From contig CAVPTB010000003.1 of assembly GCA_963708575.1 (NCBI GenBank), positions 682,001 to 746,000 on the forward strand: a stretch of 64,000 nucleotides of DNA, given 5' to 3'. Positions 55,121 to 63,244 of this stretch are shown here, piece after piece. The stretch comes from DASVWZ01 sp963708575. Lineage in GTDB: Bacteria; Acidobacteriota; Terriglobia; Terriglobales; Acidobacteriaceae. The position numbers and the translations under genes are program-made. Every line of letters starts with the position of its first letter. Position 1 is the first letter of the stretch. The notes below the pieces were generated by a model, which was not told where the DNA came from, ran no database searches, and saw only the letters and a list, made by a program, of their open reading frames with translations.

Positions 55121-55839
55121 AAGATGGCATGACTTCACGTGCCGATGATCGAGGACCGGAGCTGGTGTCGATTCCCGGCGGGCCGTTTCTCATGGGGTCG
55201 GAAACCGGACAGGAGAATGAGCGTCCGGTGCATAGCGTGCTGGTTGATGAGTTTCTGCTCTCGCCTTACCAAGTGACCAATGCGGAGTATTCCGCTTTTC
55301 TTCGCGATAACAAAGCGCCGGCTCCGGCGTTCTTCAACGATTTGAAGTTTAATCATCCCGAGCAGCCGGTGGTGGCGGTGTCATGGTTGGAAGCGGTGAA
55401 ATATTGCGAGTGGCTCAGCCGGATTCATGGGAGGCATTACCGTTTGCCGACGGAGGCGGAGTGGGAGCGCGCGGCCCGTGGCGGGATGGAAGGAAAACAA
55501 TTTCCCTGGGGAGATGAATCTCCGCTGACTTTGCCGGAGTACGAGCGGCGGTGGGCGAGCGCGCCGGAAGCGGTGGGGCGCTTTGCTCCGAACGGATTCG
55601 GTCTGTACGACATCTGCGAAAATGTGCACGAGTGGTGCAGCGACTGGTTCGACGCGGAATATTATTCGAAGTCGCCGGAGCGGAATCCGCGTGGCCCGGA
55701 GGAAGGAATTCGCAAGGCTTCGCGGGGAGGGTCGTGGCGCCATCACATCAAGGTGGCACGATGCGCGGCGCGGTCGAGCATTCCTCCGGAGTTCAAGTAT
55801 GCAGATTACGGGTTTCGCGTGGCTTGCGATCCGAGATGA
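55117..55839 (+). CDS. FGE/SUMF1-fold protein lacking the first catalytic cysteine
   Basis: A 240-residue protein of the formylglycine-generating-enzyme sulfatase (SUMF1/PF03781) fold: VSIPGGPFLMGSETGQENERP, PYQVTNAEYSAFL, PVVAVSWLEAVKYCEWLS, YRLPTEAEWERAARGG, FPWGDE, NGFGLYDICENVHEWCSDWF and RGGSWRHHIKVARCAARS. In true FGEs the position after GGSW carries a cysteine needed with a second Cys to oxidise sulfatases; here it is Arg/His, with only the cysteine of ARCAAR left. It therefore probably is not a formylglycine generator; related proteins include EgtB-like and C-type-lectin-like roles. It starts at GTG 55117, overlapping thiE by 4 nt. Confidence 0.85.
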   Translation: MKDGMTSRADDRGPELVSIPGGPFLMGSETGQENERPVHSVLVDEFLLSPYQVTNAEYSAFLRDNKAPAPAFFNDLKFNHPEQPVVAVSWLEAVKYCEWLSRIHGRHYRLPTEAEWERAARGGMEGKQFPWGDESPLTLPEYERRWASAPEAVGRFAPNGFGLYDICENVHEWCSDWFDAEYYSKSPERNPRGPEEGIRKASRGGSWRHHIKVARCAARSSIPPEFKYADYGFRVACDPR

Positions 55840-55842
55840 GTC

Positions 55843-56295
55843 TTAGTGCTTTTTTGAAAGAATGGTGAGGATTTCGCGCAGGCCCTGGCGAATGTGCTTG
55901 AGATCGGACGAAGGTCGTTCGGGGAACGGCAAAGGGGTTTGAGTTTTGTCCGTCTTAGTTTCTTTCAGATGCTGGCGTGCGCCGGCGATGGTGAATCCTT
56001 CGTCGTAGAGGAGCTGTTTGATGCGGAGGACGTTCTCGACGTCCTTGCGGCGGTACATGCGCTGCCCGGTGCTGCTTTTGACGGGCTTGAGCTGGGGGAA
56101 TTCGGTTTCCCAGAAGCGCAGCACGTAGGCGGGAAGGTCGCAGAGTTCGGAAACTTCACCGATGCGGAAATAGAGTTTGTCCGGAATGATGATTTCTTCC
56201 GGAACTTTTGCCGTCGCTTTGGAGCGTGCGCCCATCGAGAGTTTGGAAAGGGCTTCCATGGCCCTATTCACCGCCTCCATAGGCGTTTCTAGCAT
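55843..56295 (-). CDS. MerR-family transcriptional regulator
   Basis: A 150-residue DNA-binding protein. The MerR-type winged helix is at about residues 42-105: YFRIGEVSELCDLPAYVLRF, WETEFPQLKPVKSS and TGQRMYRRKDVENVLRI, then LLYDEGFTIAGARQHLKE. This order, with ETEFPQL, is the subgroup found beside IHF-alpha genes in proteobacteria. The C-terminal 45 residues are a coiled coil-like tail without metal ligands, so no effector is evident. ATG 56295 is chosen; ATG 56280 (MEAVNRAM) is a close alternative. A bidirectional hairpin lies upstream. Confidence 0.88.
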   Translation of the reverse strand: MLETPMEAVNRAMEALSKLSMGARSKATAKVPEEIIIPDKLYFRIGEVSELCDLPAYVLRFWETEFPQLKPVKSSTGQRMYRRKDVENVLRIKQLLYDEGFTIAGARQHLKETKTDKTQTPLPFPERPSSDLKHIRQGLREILTILSKKH

Positions 56296-56358
56296 GAGCG
56301 GGCGTTGGGAACAACCCCTCATTTGTGCCATACAGTTTGTACCGTAGCGGGGACGTGA

Positions 56359-56398
56359 AAAAGCCCCTTCAAGAGGTGCTTCTCTGGTAGGGGCTTTT
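56359..56398. terminator. bidirectional hairpin between mini-ORF and MerR gene
   Basis: AAAAGCCCCT and AGGGGCTTTT form a perfect 10-bp stem with a 20-nt loop. T tracts appear on both strands. On the minus strand it ends the mini-ORF transcript before the MerR gene. Confidence 0.65.
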
Positions 56399-56437
56399 CT
56401 AAAATTTCCAATCGCGCGAGGGCATCCTCGCTCGCGA

Positions 56438-56482
56438 TTAATGTTTCTTTTTCTTCTTCGCTGCCTTTTTCTTTGCGGGCAT
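56438..56482 (-). CDS. 14-residue lysine-rich mini-ORF with strong ribosome site
   Basis: On the minus strand GGAGGAATTC precedes ATG, followed by MPAKKKAAKKKKKH and TAA. The ribosome site is the strongest in the neighbourhood and the spacing is ideal. Nine of 14 residues are lysine. A perfect TTGACA about 115 nt upstream (56597-56602 on the plus strand as TGTCAA) could be a -35 element, and the hairpin at 56359-56398 lies downstream, so it looks like a small transcription unit of its own. No function is known; nucleic-acid binding or a leader peptide is conceivable. Confidence 0.5.
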   Translation of the reverse strand: MPAKKKAAKKKKKH

Positions 56483-56774
56483 GAATTCCTCCGTTGTGAA
56501 ATTCCCTTGAATTTTAATCGGGCCCTTGCAATACGCCATGCAAATCTTGTACCCATGACGTACTCACCCCAAGATATTGCGTGTTATTAGCTTCAATGTC
56601 AATAAAATTCGTGGTGCAGGGAGGAAGTTTCAATCTGTTTGTTCGAGGAGTGAGGTTGTTGAGTCGGCGATTTCAGAGGAGGAGGATTGGTTGATCGGAG
56701 ATTTGCGTTGCCCAGGTTAGCGTCGGACGAGCAGATGTGAACCTGGGGCGCCGATTTACAATCGTTCTACATTT

Positions 56775-57323
56775 ATGAATTCATCGGACATTCGCCAGCA
56801 TTATCTTGCAAGAGATTCGCAAACAACTGGGCGGGCACAAACGTCTCGCGGAAGGGGCGATGGCTCAGCTCAAGGACGAAGAACTGTTTGCGACGTTGGA
56901 CGCCGAGTCGAACTCGGTGGCGGTGATGGTGAAACACATCGCGGGAAACATGGGTTCGCGTTTCACGGATTTTCTGACCACGGATGGCGAGAAGGCGGAC
57001 CGTTTTCGCGACCGGGAGTTTGAGATGAAGCCGGAGACGACGCGGGCGGAGATCATGAGGCTGGTGGGAGGAAGGCTGGAATACAGTTTTTGCCACGGTG
57101 GATGGGTTGTCCGCGGAAGACCTGGAACGGACGGTGAGCGATCCGCGGCGAGCCGCATACCGTGTTGCAGGCTTTGAACCGCGCGCTCGCGCATTACGCT
57201 TTTCATATTGGGCAGATCGTGTTTCTGGCTAAGCACCTGCGGTCGGGGGAGTGGAAGACGTTGAGCGTTCCGCGTGGGAAGTCGGAGGAGTTCAACGCGA
57301 AGATGCTGGAGAAGCAAAAGTAA
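56775..57323 (+). pseudogene. DinB/DUF1572-like gene with three frameshifts
   Basis: ATG 56775 gives SSDIRQHYL, then the sense shifts by one base at about 56804 to QEIRKQLGGHKRLAEGAMAQ and SVAVMVKHIAGNMGSRFTDF. A second shift in TTTTT (57087-57091) leads to FATVDGLSAEDLERTVS, and a third near 57140 to IRGEPHTVLQALNRALAHYA, HIGQIVFLAKHL and the end SEEFNAKMLEKQK at TAA 57321. Joined, this is a typical DinB-like DUF1572 protein of about 180 residues with its histidines intact. Three breaks in 550 bp make decay likely, unless the region was poorly sequenced. Confidence 0.75.
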
Positions 57324-57339
57324 TCCGCACCATCCTCCG

Positions 57340-57384
57340 CCGGGTGGCCCATTCATTCGCGTCCTTTGCGAATGAGTGGGGCGG
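57340..57384. repeat. REP hairpin, left flank of RAYT gene
   Basis: Head CGGGTGGCCCA, then stem CCCATTCATTCGC / GCGAATGAGTGGG (57348-57360, 57368-57380; one mismatch) with loop GTCCTTT. The inverted partner is at 58018-58062. Confidence 0.85.
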
Positions 57385-57944
57385 GTTGAGGCCGGTACCC
57401 ACCGAAGGTTTCCCGCGGACACGGCTTGATCTCCAGTGGCCACTCCTGAAAGTTCAGCCGCAACCCGCCAATCTCACCATTCGCATAAGAGCGAAAACTG
57501 CTCCATTGCCATTGCTCCGGCTGGCCCACCAATCCGCGCTTCACTGGATTGCGGTGCATATAGCGTAGCTTCTCGATTCGCTTGCGCCCCGTCCATACGT
57601 TGAAATCTATAAAAGCGCCTTTGCCACCCCTTCCCCGGTTCAGCCCCGGACTGGTCTGCACAACGCTCTCCACGATGAACCGTACGCGCAAATTCCTGCT
57701 TGACCACTTTCATCACTACCGAAGGATCGCCCTGCTCCGGCTCGCTGATGAGGAGATGGATGTGCTCGGGCATCACCACATAGCCGACGAATACAAAGTG
57801 GTATCGCTGTCGCGTTTGTTCCAGAACTTGTAAAAACAAATCGCGGCGCTCGGGCGTGCCCAGCATGGGCAGCCGATGGTAGCAGCTGCAGGTAATGAAG
57901 TGCAGGTGTTTCGCGCTATAGTATCGATTAAGACGACCGGGCAC
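57353..57944 (-). pseudogene. REP-associated tyrosine transposase (RAYT) with one frameshift
   Basis: RAYTs are single-copy, IS200/IS605-like Y1 HUH transposases that bind and cut REP hairpins. The N-terminal frame (to 57944) has KHLHFITCSCYHRLPML, YVVMPEHIHLLISEPE (HUH pair His61, His63) and VMKVVKQEFAR. The next frame carries the usual C-terminus DFNVWTGRKRIEKLRYMHRN, PVKRGLVGQPEQWQWSSF. Removing one base in the TTTT at about 57609-57613 (AAAA on the plus strand) joins them into a protein of about 195 residues. The gene lies exactly between two inverted copies of the same hairpin. Confidence 0.88.
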
Positions 57945-58017
57945 GATAGCAGGTTAGCGGTGTTGCGGTACGAGTTCTGTGATGAATGAACCTAAGTTCG
58001 TTGTGCGAACGGCATCT

Positions 58018-58062
58018 TTGCCCCACTCATTCGCACAGAACGCGAATGAATGGGCCACCTCG
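58018..58062. repeat. REP hairpin, right flank of RAYT gene (inverted)
   Basis: Stem CCCACTCATTCGC / GCGAATGAATGGG (58022-58034, 58042-58054) with loop ACAGAAC, then GCCACCTCG. It is the reverse complement of the left copy apart from a few loop and stem bases. Confidence 0.85.
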
Positions 58063-58092
58063 TGAAATAATTTAGGCTTGGGAGGTCACTCG

Positions 58093-58272
58093 ATGCATAT
58101 TCCGGCGATATCTTACCGTAGCTCACTCCGTTTACTTCTTGTCTTTTGCTTCTCGGCTTTGTCGGTCAGTACCGCTCTGGCGCAGACAGGCGAGCCAATC
58201 GTAAAAACTTCTACGAGCACGAGTCCGAGCCCTCAGATAGGGGAGAGGGGGTCCGGTGCCATCGGGTGGTAG
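58093..58272 (+). CDS. short secreted peptide or truncated gene
   Basis: ATG 58093 follows GGAGGTCACTCG. The 59-residue product has a clear signal peptide (SSLRLLLVFCFSALSVSTALAQ) and then only about 30 residues, TGEPIVKTSTSTSPSPQIG ending GAIGW. The mature part is low in complexity, so the gene may have been truncated, perhaps when the RAYT element landed 30 bp upstream. It ends 44 nt before tdh. No family recognised. Confidence 0.4.
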   Translation: MHIPAISYRSSLRLLLVFCFSALSVSTALAQTGEPIVKTSTSTSPSPQIGERGSGAIGW

Positions 58273-58316
58273 AATCAAGAGTTTTGTTTCTTACTTTGCT
58301 CTTATAAGGTGACTCG

Positions 58317-59370
58317 ATGGAGAAAACCATGCTTGCGGTGGTGAAGCCGGAGGCTGCTCCCGGAGCGGAGATCCGGGAAGTGAAGGTTCCCGCGTACGGG
58401 CGGAATGACGTTCTGGTGAAAGTGAAAGTGGCTTCGATCTGCGGCACCGATCTTCATATATACGAGTGGGACAAATGGGCGCAGGGACGGATTCATCCGC
58501 CGCTCATTCCGGGGCACGAGTTTTGCGGGGAAGTGGTGGCGTTCGGCGACGAAGTCACCAGCGTAAAAGAAGGCGATTTTGTTTCGGCGGAGATGCACGT
58601 GGCTTGCGGCAAGTGCTTTCAGTGCCGCACCGGGGAAGCGCACATCTGCCAGAACGTGAAAATCATTGGCGTCGATGCGGACGGAGCGTTTGCGGAATAT
58701 GTGGTGATTCCGGAGTCGAATATCTGGAAACTCGATCCGGCGATTCCGCAGGAATATGCGTCGATTCTTGATCCGCTGGGGAATGCGGTCCATACCGTGC
58801 TGGCGGGCGAGATTGCGGCTAAGACCGTGGCAGTCACAGGATGCGGGCCGATTGGATTGTTTTCGATTGCGGTGGCGCGGGCGGTGGGCGCGGCGCAGGT
58901 ATTTGCGGTTGAGGTGAACGAGCATCGCCGGAACATCGCCAAGCAGATGAAGGCGGACGTCATCATCGATCCCGTCAAAAGAGAATGCGCGGGACGTGGT
59001 GATGGAGAAGACCGGAGGACTGGGCGTCGATGTGGTGCTGGAGATGGCTGGGCATCCGGACGCCATTCGAACAGCCTTCGACATCGTGCGACGCGGCGGA
59101 CGGATTTCTCTTCTCGGGCTGACCTCCAAACCAATCTCGCTGAATTTCTCCGAAGACATTATTTTCAAAGGCATCACGATTCAGGGAATCAACGGCCGTC
59201 GCATGTACCAGACCTGGTACCAGATGACGGCGTTGCTCAAGAAGGGAAAGCTGGATCTGCATCCGGTGATCACCGATCGCATCGCCATGAAGGATTTCTC
59301 CAAGGCAATGGATCGGCTGAAGACCGGCGAGTCGAGCAAGATTCTCGTCTATCCGAACGGAACCAAGTAG
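58317..59370 (+). pseudogene. tdh: L-threonine 3-dehydrogenase split by one frameshift
   Basis: Tdh oxidises threonine to 2-amino-3-ketobutyrate with NAD+. The first frame carries the catalytic zinc Cys42 (ASICGTDLHIYEWD), PGHEFCGEV (His67, Glu68), the structural zinc cysteines 97, 100, 103 and 111 (ACGKCFQCRTGEAHIC) and the Rossmann start VAVTGCGPIGLFSIAVARA. It breaks at AAAA 58977-58980; with one A removed it reads PVKENARDVVMEKTGGLGVD and continues in the other frame to the end (INGRRMYQTWYQM, ILVYPNGTK, TAG 59370). The repaired length, about 350 residues, is normal. No kbl gene for the next step adjoins it. Confidence 0.88.
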
Positions 59371-59379
59371 AGCTTCGAT

Positions 59380-61117
59380 CTACTGGGTCACGGTAAAGTT
59401 GGTGGCGCTGGTGGCGGTTCCGAGGGGAGCGGTGACCTGGATTTTTCCGGTCTTGGCTCCGGTAGGAACGTTAGCGGTGATCTCGATGTCAGAAACCACT
59501 TTGAAACGTGGTGGCGCTGACACCTCCGAAGGTCACTTTGGTCGCTCCCGTAAAATTGCTGCCGTTAATGGTGACCGGCGTGCCGACAGGGCCGCTGGTC
59601 GGCGAGAAGCTCTGGATGCCGGGGAGCACGCGGAACTTGCGATTGCTGGTGAGCGTGCCTGCGCTGGTAGTGACGGTGACGAGACCGCCGGTGACGCCGG
59701 AGGGAACGAGCGCAGTGAGGTACGTGTCGGAGACGATGGTATAGGTTGCGGGAGTTCCGTTAAACGAGACTGCGGTGGTTTCCTTCAGACCCTGGCCGAG
59801 GATTTCGATGGTATCTCCGACGGCGCCCCACCAGTTCACGAGTCCGGCGTAGGGCTTGAGTCCGGCGTTGAGGCTGTAGAAGACGCCGCAACGATTTCCA
59901 CCACAATTGATTTTATTGCCGTTGCCGCCGGCGACGGTGTCTCCGTAGAGGATGCCGTTGGTGTTTTGAACCAGCGTAGTTTTGGGGATCCCGCCGGTGG
60001 CGAGGCTGAACGTGTAAAGGACGGTATATTTGCCCTTGGGCGTGATCTGGAAGATGGTGCCATAACCGCTGCCGCCGCTGGAGGTGGTTCCGTAGAAGTT
60101 GCCGTCTGTGCCTTGGACCAAGCCGGCAATGGGAGTGCCGCCATCAGTACAGTTCTGCACATTGCAGAAGTTATAGAGGACGGTCAGTTTGCCGGAGGGC
60201 GTGAGTTTGTAGACAACGCCACTGAAGTAGTTGGAGTAAAGGTGGGTTCCGCCGCTGCTGGTGGCTCCGTAGAAGTTGCCGTCGGTGCCTTGAATCACGC
60301 CTCCGATAGGGTTGGCGCCATCGTAGCACTGGCTGACCGAGCAAAAGACATAGAGGACTTTGTACTTGCCCTCAGGGGTGACGCGGAAGATGACTCCGGA
60401 GTTTTTGAAGCTGTTGCCGACGGATCCTCCAACGGAGGCGGCTCCGTAGAAATTGCCATCGTTGCCGAGAAAGAGAGGGTCGTAAGGATTCGCGCCGTTG
60501 GTCTGATCGAAGGTGTAGAGGACTTTAAACGAGCCGGAAGGAGTGATTCTATAGATGACTCCGCAACCGCTGTCGCCATAGGTGCATTTGGTGCGGATGC
60601 CGTTGGCGGAAGTTGTGCCGTAAAGATTGCCGTCAAAACCCAAAACCGGCGGCGAGAAGGGCTGGCCGCCGTTGGCTCCGTTGGTGCCGCCGAGGACGTT
60701 GCTGTAATTGGTCTCTTTGCCGGAGGTGGTGACCTTGAAGATGGCTCCGGCGTTGAAGTCTTCGCCTTCGGTGGTGCCCCAGAAATCGCCATTGAGTGCG
60801 AGGGTGAGGCCGCTGAAGGGGCCATAGCCGTCGGTGCCTCCGTTGAAGCTATGCAACACGGTCATCTTTCCTTTGGGGGTGACCTTAAAGACGGCGCCAT
60901 TGACGGGGCAGCCGCCGCCAGGCGAGGAACTGTACAAATTGCCGTCGCGTCCCTGGGCGATGATGCCGGCATTACTCGGAGTTATGGGATCACACGAGGT
61001 GGTGGCGAAGTTGTAGAGCACAGTGTAGGTCTGGGCGTGGAGTGCGACGGTACCGGCGACGAAAAGGACGACGAGCAGTGCGAGACTTTGGAACCGTTGA
61101 ACGTTCTTGGCTTGCAT
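59380..61117 (-). pseudogene. secreted GloVer-repeat protein with a late frameshift
   Basis: A paralogue of the gene at 24696. The signal peptide (SLALLVVLFVAGTVALHAQ) is followed by about nine GloVer repeats (GVIYRITPSGSFKVLYTF, GTDGNFYGATSSGG) and two IPT/TIG domains (TIEILGQGLKETTAVSFNGT and VTINGSNFTGATKVTFGGV). The frame stops at 59489 after ATTFQSGF. Removing one A from the run at about 59502-59504 restores TFQVVSDIEITANVPTG through to NFTVTQ and a stop at 59380, the same last residues as in the paralogue. Only some 40 residues of the last domain are affected, so a slightly truncated product could still work. It also overlaps a long antisense frame that is not a gene. Confidence 0.85.
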
Positions 61118-61278
61118 GACTTTCTCCTAGCTGAAGACGTATGGCGCGATCGGACCGGAGGGATTGCGCAGGGGGTGCGCTCGATCCGGCAAAGCTTCCT
61201 GGGGAGTGTCAAAAGGCTGAAACTGTACCACAGAATGCAAAGCAAAACAGAAAAAGTTAAGGACTGTGAAAGCGACAG

Positions 61279-61309
61279 AGGCCGCGCGAACCCAGGTCTG
61301 GCGCGGCCT
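61279..61309 (-). terminator. hairpin downstream of the secreted repeat gene
   Basis: AGGCCGCGC and GCGCGGCCT form a perfect 9-bp stem with a 13-nt loop, 20 bp after the stop of the minus-strand gene at 61329. There is no good T tract, so termination is uncertain. Confidence 0.45.
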
Positions 61310-61328
61310 TTGCGCGTATCACCCATGA

Positions 61329-62387
61329 TTAAGGTCCGGTTACGCTGACCGGTTGGGTGTTAAGTCCGACGGCCGAACAGATGACCTGCCCGGCGGAGTA
61401 TTGGGTGCAACCGGGGCCGGCGAAGATGGGCTTGGTCCCGATCTTGGTGAACGAGCTCCAGTTGGTGCCGTCGAAGGTCGCTCCGTACATAAAGGAGTCG
61501 GCCAGACTATGGGCGGCACAGGCGAGGGTTCCGGCAGATGGCATGCCGCAACTGAAAGTGGGACCGACTTCCGCGCCGGTGATGGCGCCCCAACCGGTCC
61601 AGTTGCTGTTCTGCCAAATTCCACTTTTGAACATGTTGCGATAGATGGCGGTGTTGTCGGCCCGATCAAAGCAGACGACCTGTCCCTTGACACCCAAGGG
61701 AGTGCAGCTCGGGTTCGATCCGCTGACGCTGCCTTGCAGGGTGAGGAATCCGTCCCACTTGGTGCCGTTGAAGCGGTTGGCGACGATGGTGTTGTTGTTG
61801 GCGCTGGCGATGGCATTCATGACGCAGATGACGTCGCCATCGCTATCGCCGGCGCAACCGGGACCCGAGGTGAGCATGGCTGTGTTGGTGATGAACTTGC
61901 CCCATTTACCGGCGGAGAATGCGGATGCGGTGAGATTTCCAGTCAGACTACGAGCAGCACAGAGAATTTTTCCGTTGTGGACGAGTCCACAACTGGGAGC
62001 GGAACTGATCTGGCCAGAGGAATCTACCAAGGCGCCCCAATTCTTCCCGTTGAAAACCGTCACGGCCAACGTACTAGAGACGGTTTCGACGGCGCAGATG
62101 ATGTTGCCCGAGCCGTCGCTAAGACAATTGGGATCGGAGCCGACGACGTCGGGAAGGTTGGTCCAACCGACCCAGGCGTTGTTGGTGTACTGATTCACCA
62201 TGAGAGTATTTTGTTGGCTGCGGGTAACGCAGACGACGTTTTTGGATCCGAGTGAGGCGCAGGATGGCTCTCCGACGCTGGGGGTCTTACCCATGTTTTT
62301 GAAATTTCCCCAAGCAGCGAACGCGGAGGGAACGAGAAGAAAGTAAGTAGTAAAGACTACCAGTGCGAGCAAAACCTTGGGTTTCAT
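61329..62387 (-). CDS. secreted cysteine-paired repeat protein (propeller-like)
   Basis: A 352-residue exported protein (signal LLALVVFTTYFLLVPSAFA), preceded by AGGAGTTGCT. The mature part is seven or so repeats of about 48 residues with the shape PSCxxxGxGxVxC followed by xNxLxxxxFNGxxW, for example PNCLSDGSGNIICAVETVSS and PSCGLVHNGKILCAARSL. Each repeat holds two cysteines likely to form a disulfide. The pattern resembles sialidase-like or PLL-lectin beta-propellers. No catalytic signature is visible. It shares the region with the GloVer-repeat gene, another secreted repeat protein on the same strand. Confidence 0.8.
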   Translation of the reverse strand: MKPKVLLALVVFTTYFLLVPSAFAAWGNFKNMGKTPSVGEPSCASLGSKNVVCVTRSQQNTLMVNQYTNNAWVGWTNLPDVVGSDPNCLSDGSGNIICAVETVSSTLAVTVFNGKNWGALVDSSGQISSAPSCGLVHNGKILCAARSLTGNLTASAFSAGKWGKFITNTAMLTSGPGCAGDSDGDVICVMNAIASANNNTIVANRFNGTKWDGFLTLQGSVSGSNPSCTPLGVKGQVVCFDRADNTAIYRNMFKSGIWQNSNWTGWGAITGAEVGPTFSCGMPSAGTLACAAHSLADSFMYGATFDGTNWSSFTKIGTKPIFAGPGCTQYSAGQVICSAVGLNTQPVSVTGP

Positions 62388-62566
62388 AGCAACTCCTTTG
62401 ATTTCTTATGTCGCGCGACGGCGAGTGGGTTTTAATTGCAAGGTGCGTGGCTGACTGGTAGCATTCGAATCCCAGGAAAGATGTGGGCTTTCCTGACTCC
62501 TCCCCCAGTCGGCTCCCCGTAGCCGGCATCCACTACGCATTACGCAGAAGCGGGGCAAAAACCGTC

Positions 62567-63151
62567 ATGGCGTTTGAAAATTCTTGGTTCTCGGACAGCG
62601 AAGAATTGAGCGGGTTGGGGAAAACGGTGGCCGAGCGGCACGCGCTCGACGAACTGTTTAGCGTGACTTACGAGGAACTGCGGCGGCTGGCGTCGAGTGT
62701 GAAGCGCAGCGCTCCAGGAGCGACGCTGAGTCCTACGACCCTGGTGAATGAGGCGTGGGTGAAGTTGGCGAATTCTCCAAACTTTGCGACAACGTCCCAA
62801 TTGCATTTCAAGAGGATCGCGGCGCGAGCCATGCGGCAAGTTTTGGTGGAGGCGGCGCGCCGGCGCAACGCGCAGAAACGCGGCGGCGGCGAAGGCGTTG
62901 CGGTGGTAGTGTTTGACGATTCGCAAGACGGGATGGCGCCTTGTGGCCAGGAACTGATTGCCTTGGATACGGCACTGCAGGAGCTGGCGCGGATACAGCC
63001 GCGGCAGGCGATGATGGTGGAGAGCCGGTTCTTTGGCGGTCTGGATGTGAGCGAGACCGCGCAGTTGCTAGAAGTATCGGAAGCGACGATTCTGCGGGAT
63101 TGGCGGGCGGCGAAAGCCTGGCTGGCGAATGAGCTTCGGCAAGGGCGGTGA
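62567..63151 (+). CDS. ECF-like RNA polymerase sigma factor
   Basis: A 194-residue sigma-70-type protein of the ECF-like group often found in acidobacteria and planctomycetes (TIGR02999-like). Region 2 is about residues 25-95 (ELFSVTYEELRRLASSVKRS, LSPTTLVNEAWVKLANSP, HFKRIAARAMRQVLVEAARR) and region 4 about 130-190 (LARIQPRQAMMVESRFFGGL, DVSETAQLLEVSEATILRDW). ATG 62567 is chosen because the upstream extension is unlike the family. A Ser/Thr kinase gene begins 94 bp downstream in the same direction, a recurring pairing for this sigma group, which implies joint signalling. Confidence 0.92.
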   Translation: MAFENSWFSDSEELSGLGKTVAERHALDELFSVTYEELRRLASSVKRSAPGATLSPTTLVNEAWVKLANSPNFATTSQLHFKRIAARAMRQVLVEAARRRNAQKRGGGEGVAVVVFDDSQDGMAPCGQELIALDTALQELARIQPRQAMMVESRFFGGLDVSETAQLLEVSEATILRDWRAAKAWLANELRQGR

Positions 63152-63195
63152 AAACTACTTTCGCAGACAGCGTGGGATGGGCAAACAAAAGGCGA

Positions 63196-63228
63196 TCACC
63201 ACCAAGGACACTAAGGAGCACTAAGGGA
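63196..63228. repeat. dispersed 9-nt-periodic motif (copy between sigma and kinase)
   Basis: CACCACCAAGGACACTAAGG followed by AGCACTAAGG: the motif read from its other strand. Confidence 0.6.
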
Positions 63229-63244
63229 GCCAGGTTGGGGGAGC

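Noticed and set aside
59399..61348. 649-residue plus-strand open frame
   Set aside because: It lies antisense to the GloVer-repeat gene, whose repeats keep the other strand free of stops. Its translation shows no domain, and the minus strand carries signal peptide, GloVer and IPT motifs.
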